Origin: Atherix ibis
Lineage: Eukaryota; Arthropoda; Insecta; Diptera; Athericidae
Assembly: GCA_958298945.1 (NCBI GenBank)
Contig: OY282606.1
Coordinates: 90,403,696 to 90,467,695, forward strand
Direction: 5' to 3'
DNA: 64,000 nucleotides
The stretch's first letter is position 1. Each line of letters opens with the position of its first letter. Under the pieces are notes generated by a model, which was not told the origin of the DNA, did not search any database, and saw only the letters and a list, made by a program, of their open reading frames with translations. Shown in pieces: positions 56,539 through 64,000 of this stretch. The position numbers and the translations under genes were made by a program.

Positions 56539-59500
56539 TATTTAGACAAAAAAACTTGCCGGCAATCTCACAACTGTTGAGTCCGTAAGAAAAACTACAA
56601 CCAAATGTAATTAAAGTGTTTGTAAATATATGGATGGTTTTAAATATATTCGTAGTGTATCCATAGGACCTAAAATATGTTTTCTAATTGTGTTAAGTAA
56701 AAATCATAGAACCACCTTTGTTATATGAGGGTTTGCGCAATTTTCTTAACGTTTTAGAGGGAAACTGTGTTATATGAGATTAATCTGTACAACACATTTC
56801 CGAAAAAGAATTTAACCATAACTAATTCAAAATATTATCCGTAAATAATGCACAAAAATATTGTAAATAATACATTTAATTTACAGTATTATTATACAAC
56901 AACTTACTTAAGGTAGATAGTATATTTATGTAAATAAAAGAAAATTAGTTCCATTTAAATATAATTTCATTTTTCGTTTTGATAGTAAAGTGTTATTCTT
57001 TAAAGCGGATTCCTTTGGAAGAACTGAGGTCACATAATGTATATTCTATGAATTTTTAAGGTGTTTAAATTTATAGTTTTTATATTCACAAACAATAAAC
57101 ATAAACTAAAGTTAAAAGAATAGTTAGGATTTTTTTTTTGTTGAATTTGAAGTAGAATAATTGCAATAAATGAAGGGAATATAGTGAACTGCAAAAATTG
57201 TTTACCAAACATCAACAAACATAAGAAGAATGTAACTTAGTTACTGTGAGTGTTATTTAATATCAGTAATAATTTAAAGTGTCCAACATTTTTCTAGTGT
57301 ATCGGTAAAGTCGAGTGCCATTTGCTGTCCACTATGCACTCTCGACACTTTACAGTTCATGCTAAAGTGTACTCTATTGCATTTCGAATGCACTTACGCT
57401 TAAGAATTCAACGTGTTGCACTACAAATTAACATTTAGTCTATTACAAGTATGCGTGCTGAAAATTCATTAACTCACGTCATGTATAAATAAATCTTGAA
57501 GCGGAAAATTCGTAAAGTTGCATAGAAATATTTGTTGGATTTTATTTTGCGATGATGTTATTTAAGATAATAAAATTGTTTAACGACAAACTACATGATA
57601 GGTTTTTCTTTATTTTCTAAATGTCATTCTAATTTATAATATTGCGGACGGTGATCTCAAAACAAAATATTGCTCATAAAAGTTTTCATCAAATTATATA
57701 GACCTAAGGTAAAATTTATTTAATTAATTATTGAACTTAAATTAATTTATGAAAATTGATACAATAGTAATTGATGATATCGTAGAGAATTTCTAATGTT
57801 GAAGGCTTCCCTGAACAATTTTCACAGATTTTCGGTTCTATTTTGCGTAATGCACTACTAAAACTCAATAAACTTATCACTTGATTTACATAGAAACTAA
57901 CATAGGAGAAGTCAGCAGTGCTGCCAATCTCATTACTTTTATGTCACGAATTTCCAATTTATCAAATACAAGAAAATATCTATAATAAATAGTTTTGAAT
58001 ATTCTATTATTTAGTAAAATATCAACATTTTACCTTGACACTGTTCTTAATATAATTACAATAAAAAATCCGAGTACATCAAAATTGAAAATTATCAAAT
58101 TATCATGAAAATTATACGATTCGATAAACTTTAACAATTTTTCTCATCAACCTTGTAATGTTCATAGTTAGTTATACTGAAATGTTGATGAATTTAATCG
58201 TTATTGAAACTCGTTATAATCATTGTCGTCATTTGAATAAAATTCATTTTAATAGCTTAATTGTCCAACAATTTTATAAAATTTCATTTTCGTTACCTTA
58301 TTCATCTATGTACATGTTTTTAAATTTTTCTTACAATTTAAATCGATCAAGAAAAATGTAGAATCTGAACTTGTTTGCAATTTTTTTATTTATTTTCCTA
58401 AGTTAGATATGAATTATAGTCAAGTTTCAGAATATTTAAATATCTATCGTTAGTATGTTTGGTTTTACATAAATTACTAAACTAATATGCTATCAACTAA
58501 TTTATAAAAAGAAAATATAAAAAAAAATACTATTTTTTTTTTTAAAGAAAAAATAAACAAAATCTTTAATAATGAATAATAATGAGTGTAAAAATATTGA
58601 TTTATTTTGCTGTCCAATTCATCTTTGGATAGGATTATTCAAAGAAAAGATTATGATCATCACACCATGGAACACGATTTTTCAATTTGAATATAAATTT
58701 CTGAATTTTAAAGAAAATTTGAAAATTTTCAAAAGCACTACTAGGTCACGGTATTTTTTCAACTGTCAATTATGACTGAAATTTACTCAAGATTGGACAA
58801 GATCGATCGATAATGATTTTATCCAAATCAATTTTATGTAGAAGTTATACTCGTTGTCACCTTTTACGAATAGAAAAGATCATCGTTAATAATAGAAATA
58901 TCAACATGATCATCATGGTCATCGAAACAAGCCACTATTATGATAATCGCCATAACTGATTGATCATTTGATCGTCAGTCTTCAAAGGATCACGATCAGT
59001 TTTTTTTTTTTACATTGGAAAATTAACTGAAAAATAATTTTTTATTTAAATATTATAGCACTTTCATGGTTACTAAATTAAATTTAAAATGTTTAATAAC
59101 ATTTAAAATTCTCAAATTTTTTAGCTCTTATAATAATTAAATTTTTTTTAATCGAAAAAAATTTTTTTTTGATTATTATTATAAATTTTTTTAAAAGTAA
59201 AATTGAAACTATTCTAAAAATTACTAAATTCTCTTTTATTAGTAATAAAAATAAAACTAGAATTTTATATCTATTTCAAAGAATAAAAAAAAATCTTCAC
59301 ATGATATTATTGAGTATTGATTATACAATTTATTAAGAAAAAGCTCTTCTAACACTGCTGGTGATCATGTTCAATTGATTTAAATCTATTATATTTGCCC
59401 AGTATAAAATATATATTTAATCAAGTTACAAGTAACTCCAACCGTAACTCGGACTTATCTATTCGAAGTATTCTGGTCACGAGGAAATATTTTACCAAAT

Positions 59501-60440
59501 CGTGCCAAAGATTCTGTTCGATCAATTGTAAATTATTTGATCTTTTACCTTTTTACCAATGAATCTAAAGTTAAAGTGCAGTTAAAGTATTTCTCGATAA
59601 AAATATTTCGAATTCTTTTTCTCTTTTATACCATTTTATATGTCACTTTCAGATGATCAATGTGAACATTTTACTTTCAATTATTCTACATTCCATTTTA
59701 GTTTATCTACTTAACAATAATAATGGTAAGCATTTTATGTATACGAGTATATTTTTTAAATAAAAAATTATTTAAAATTAAAATTTCATAAAATAGTATT
59801 TGACAAAAATTTTCTTAAAAACATAAAGCTTATTGTAAGGACGGAAAATCAATAAAAAAAGTTTCTTCGTAATTTAAAAAAGAATTTTTTTTTGGAAATT
59901 TCAAACTGCCATTATAAAATTATGTTAAAACTATAGTGAAACTAGTTGAAGAAGATAAAAAAAAAACTTTTTACAATTTAATGTATTAAAAATAAAAATA
60001 AATATGAAAATTCTTTTAGTTTATAATATATTAATACTCTTGTTATATTTCTACAAAATTAGCAGTAACAAATTATTCGAATATAAGAAAAAAAAACTAC
60101 TTTTCTATAATAGATAGTTTGAGAAAAAAAAACCGACAACTGAATGGTAGAAAATTATGTTGTAATAAAAAATAATGATAGAAGTATGAAAAGATAACTA
60201 TGAGTATTAAGAAAAACCTACATGCATATAATTATGATGATATTCTGCGTATACGGTTTAGATTTCATCAAGTTTCCATATAAATTTTCTAAGAAATATT
60301 TGACGGAGGTCATTAAAGGGAAATATAAATATAAAATAGAGTATTTAGATAGAAACAACAGGATCTATACGTATAGTCTAAAAAAGGAGTTGGTGGTTAA
60401 GAGAAAATTTTATAAAAAAAAAAATATACAACTTTGCTAG
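56539..60440. other. AT-rich presumed intronic DNA
   Basis: No gene recognised. A small imperfect hairpin with arms GTAAAGT.CGAGTGC and GCACTCTCGA.ACTTTAC lies at about 57305-57353. A TGATCA-rich block (about 58880-59000) has several GATCAT/ATGATC pieces. Short frames such as 58572-58775 match nothing known. Confidence 0.5.
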
Positions 60441-60449
60441 CGAATATTG

Positions 60450-60830
60450 AAGATGTAAATGGAGCAATGACAATATTATGCAATTGAAACGATTGAGTTT
60501 TCCATTGAATTCCATAAGCATTCGTTTATGAATCATATTTGACAGGAAAATGTGCCAGTTGAACCAGCCAGCTAACAACCCTACATATCTAAGAGATCGA
60601 CCGGCTAAACATACTGAAATGGAAGCTTGCAGTTCTCACGCAAAAAAGTCATTCCCCATTCATATGGTTGAGCCCCAATGAACAAATGGTTTGGGTGTGC
60701 GATGCGAAGCGCCTTATGAGTATTGCATCGGCCCGAATGCGAAATTGCATGGCAGCGCCTTTTACTAGTTGACATTAACTGATTTTGCCAGAACAAGCAC
60801 GAACGCAAATATGATCATGTCTCTCTATGC
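60450..60830. other. GC-balanced block of unknown nature
   Basis: It stands out from its AT-rich surroundings (for example GTGCGATGCGAAGCGCCTTA and GCATCGGCCCGAATGCG). The minus-strand frame 60808-60605 is not recognisable and has no domain. It may be a conserved regulatory element, an untranslated exon of the KLF gene, or an unknown repeat. The sequence alone does not decide. Confidence 0.4.
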
Positions 60831-61980
60831 CTGATCATTGCTATATTATATGTAAATCAATTCAAAAATCAACTAGTCAGCAATATGATGATAATAATAA
60901 CAATAATGACGGCCAGTTAGTACAAAACTCAGAAAAAAACTTTAAGAAAAAAAAACAACACACTCATAAAATAGGAAATATTAAGAATACCATATTACCC
61001 TATACCGATTATGATATCTTTGAATATAAATTTGACAATTTCATAACACTTGCTAATGTCTAATGAACATAAAAATGGGTGCCATTTTATAAATAATTTT
61101 ATCCTGAATATTCTGTAAACCAGGATCAATTGATTGATCAAACTATCGAACAGACAACAGTCTTCGAATTTTAAATATTTCTTTTAGCATAATCAATTGA
61201 GAATATAATTTAGACAAGTGTCATAAGACTAATGATGGGATTGAATCGAATTTAAAAATTTAAAACCTTGCCAATTCGGAATAGGAATTTACTAATAAAG
61301 TTACCATCGGATTCTGAGATGTTTTTTCATACACCCACCCACCACCATCTGAAATCAATAGCACTAACAGTTGAAAATATTCAAATGAACGATCATTTTT
61401 TTTTCTTCTCTCTATTGCTATCATATAAATATTGAAAATTGAAAACAAATACATAATACATAATATATTGATTTATTGAACAGAATAAGAAATTAACTTC
61501 AAATCGTCTGTATGCATAAATAAATAATAAATAACATGTAATTGACATTCTGTAAGAAATGATCATATTTTAACAAATGTACTTATGTGATGTGTATACA
61601 AAATATTTTTCCGATTTTACCATTTGCAATGGAGAATTTTAGAAAACTCTAACATTACTAAGGCTCCGTCTGCCAATATATTAAATTTGAATAAAGTTCG
61701 ATACAAGACGATTTAACTATAAGAAGACGAAATAATTTAATCTAATAAAAAATTATGATATTCAAATATTCGCTTGAGAAAACATTTTCGGAAACATTTT
61801 TTATGTTAAATATCGAACCATAAAAATAAATGCTATTAAACAATTTTTATCTACAAAAACTGTTAGTGTAACGTAATTTTATATTTGAACACACTCTTTT
61901 TATATTTTATTTTAAATTTAAATAGATTTTTATTTTGTTATCTGTTAGTTAAATAAGTTTTTTTTTGCAGTACATATCAC
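60831..61980. other. AT-rich DNA without a recognised gene
   Basis: No motif recognised. Confidence 0.55.
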
Positions 61981-61984
61981 TCAA

Positions 61985-63290
61985 TTACTGTATATATAGT
62001 ACTAGAGTAATTTAGGGTTAGGCGAAGAGAGAGATACGGCAGCCATTTTGATTATCATTCGAACAGTTATCTAAGATTTGATAAATTCGACATGTGCTTG
62101 ATATAAAAATCATTTAATAACAAATTAAAATTATAAAAATTGTAAATATATATTTTTTATGTAGTTGTGCAAAAAGCATCTCTTATTTTAATTGTTTAAA
62201 AATTTAGTTTTCCTCAGTAGTTCTCACAAAAATGCCTTTTAAATAAAGGCAAAAATTATTTAAATTCAATTAAAAATTTAGAAAATGCGCATGCGTAAAT
62301 GTAAATAGCCAATACATCTATTCAGAGAACACATGGCAGCCATTTTGATTACTATTCGAACAGTTTAAATGTCAAATTTTTTTGTACTATACGAACAAAT
62401 TTTTTATTTTAGTATTTTGCATTAAAGTTCTCAATTTATAGTTATTTAAGCGTAAATTATTAAAATATAATTAAAATTTAGAAAATGCGCATGGCAGCCA
62501 TTTTTTATGATATACTCTGGAGGATCATTGCTAAAACAGTTTACTCGACGTCCAATCCGAAATTCTGGGCAAAAAAATTCTAGATTATACTGTCGTCACC
62601 TACGAGTTTCTACTCTGAAATCGTGAACATCCTACCTGTTAAACCTGTGGCGTTCGTTTGACCATACCACACATACTGGCGGATTGTCATACAACAATCA
62701 GTTTCTTTTCGAGTAGGATTCTCTCAATAACTGAACAACTAAATCCAGTTACACCCTTACCTCGTCCTTTCTTCAACCTAATTTCACATACTAATCTTCT
62801 CAATAAAATATAATTATGGCATTAATTTTTCTCTATCGAAATTGAAAGGAAAAAAAAATGAAAATAAAATAAAAAAACTTTTCCTAACTTTGGATTTTTC
62901 TCACAAACAATTAAGCAAACAAACATGGCAGCCATTTTGATTACTATTCGAACAGTTCAGAATGTCAATATTTATTCGAACACATTTATAAGGATTAATA
63001 AAATCAACTTTTACTTTGCTGAACTTTCTGTGGGATAGTGTTTGAAGATCATTTAAAAAATATTTAATAATTTATTTTTCTATTTGTTTTTTTTTTAGAA
63101 AGTATTTGTTAATTTATAAAGCTAAATATCTATAGTTTAACAAATTTTTTTTTAAATTATTTTTCACTAAAGTTCTTAATTTATAGTTATTAAAGCATGA
63201 AATATTAAAATTTCATAAAATGCGTATCTGTTAAATGGCCGACACAGCTTTGCAGAAAACACATGGCAGCCATTTTGTGTTCGAATCAAA
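61985..63290. repeat. Irregular direct repeats with a GGCAGCCATTTT core
   Basis: The core occurs five times on the plus strand, at about 62038, 62336, 62495, 62927 and 63266. Three copies continue as GATTA(C/T)(T/C)ATTCGAACAGTT. Some are preceded by AAAATGCGCATG or a CAGA.AACACATG phrase. Spacing is uneven (about 160-430 bp), and AT-rich spacers share further pieces (AGTTCTCAATTTATAGTTAT-like). It may be decayed copies of one element or a slowly diverging tandem repeat. Confidence 0.7.
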
Positions 63291-64000
63291 AAAAGAAATA
63301 ATTTTTTTTTTTTTTATTATTTTAAAAAGAAATAATGTTTTTTTTATATTAAATAATATGAAAACACTATTTTTTTTATACTTCGACAATTTAGTTCAAT
63401 TTCCTTTTGTCATTTTTTGAGCAACTACATTATTTCTTGCTCATAGTAATTTTTCATCTACGGCATTTTCTAGAGATTTGATGAATAGGAATTCAAGATT
63501 AGAAGCTAGTTTCTTTGAGTAGGTGTGGAGGAGCCTATGTATCCAACTTGTTTGTGTTATCGACTCTTGCAGAGTTTCATAACTATCCAAAGCAATTAAT
63601 GACAATTAAATTGTTGGGCACAGATAAGCATACTGAGTGTTGCTCCTCTTTGAAGAGAAAATCTCCAGAATAAAATAAGCTTAACCAATTTTTACTCTTA
63701 CCATAACTAGCACGTAATCTTTTTTTGTTGCATCAGAATAAAATTAATTGTAGAAAAATAAATATTAAAACCATCTTCATTTATATAAAAAGCGCATTTA
63801 CCTTCTGGCCGACCTAATAATTTAATTAAATATAAAATCGTATTAAGGCTTGGTAATAAATTATTTTAAAAAGTTATAATTTATTTCCTGTGTTATTTTT
63901 TTTCTATATACTATATGTGCATTAATTTTTACCATTACGAAAACGATGTCACCATTAATTTATCGTAGAAAAGTACTTTCGAAATTATATTATATCCTAG
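63291..64000. other. AT-rich DNA without a recognised gene
   Basis: No motif recognised up to the window edge. Confidence 0.5.

Noticed and set aside
58880..59000. A regulatory cluster of GATCAT/ATGATC sites
   Set aside because: Short palindromic phrases are frequent in AT-rich DNA, and no consistent spacing was seen.
60605..60808. A small protein gene on the minus strand
   Set aside because: No recognisable domain, start context or splice support; length is within chance for this composition.

Overview
The window looks like euchromatic or intronic DNA from an arthropod, most likely an insect. It is very AT-rich with long poly-A/T runs, has no operon-like gene packing, and carries many decayed Tc1/mariner transposons and non-LTR retrotransposons typical of insect genomes. 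Only one host protein-coding segment is convincing: the last exon (54407-54594, minus strand) of a Krueppel-like factor, with the second and third C2H2 fingers, a stop codon and a clear splice acceptor. It is closest to the KLF6/7 ('luna') type. The exon for the first finger is not visible in the 9.4 kb upstream of it.

Layout. 0.2-10.4 kb: a mauritiana-type mariner fragment; a 5S rRNA-like + tRNA-like + LINE composite (825-1703); a jockey-type LINE with a YADD box (2890-4135); a mariner nested in an old DDE_3 transposase remnant (5481-6990); a second tRNA-like + LINE composite (8039-10130) containing a cleanly inserted Himar-like mariner; and a Tc1 remnant. 11-21.5 kb: a perfect palindrome, several mariners, and three mariner lineages back to back (18.4-21.5 kb). 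25-32 kb: DDE_3/DUF4817 remnants, a 358-bp MITE with perfect 40-bp terminal repeats, and another nested mariner. 33.7-36.2 kb: a tandem repeat array with SINE-like tRNA boxes, then a rearranged mariner. 37.7-40.8 kb: a LINE inside a LINE with a short target duplication. 40.9-49.2 kb: four more mariners. 49.2-54.4 kb: extremely AT-rich DNA. 54.4-64 kb: the KLF exon, one mariner, AT-rich presumed intron, and an irregular repeat family carrying a GGCAGCCATTTT core (62.0-63.3 kb).

No transposase or reverse transcriptase here is fully intact. The mariners have lost catalytic Asp residues, have frameshifts or stops, or are truncated. The best preserved (47965-49183) has all three Asp residues and one clear stop in the middle of its frame, plus a late one. 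Six copies share a CGAGGTCTGTTC end, and three of these lie inside remnants of one older DDE_3 family, which gives a relative age order.

The most unusual observation is the two retroposon loci in which 5S rRNA-like and/or tRNA-Val-like sequence is joined to the 5' (endonuclease) side of a LINE, not to its 3' end as in ordinary SINEs. The two loci have different internal deletions but share the same 5' leader and 3' end. This suggests a LINE lineage whose own 5' end carries Pol III-type promoter modules. All family names come from motif recognition by eye; no alignment or database search was run.
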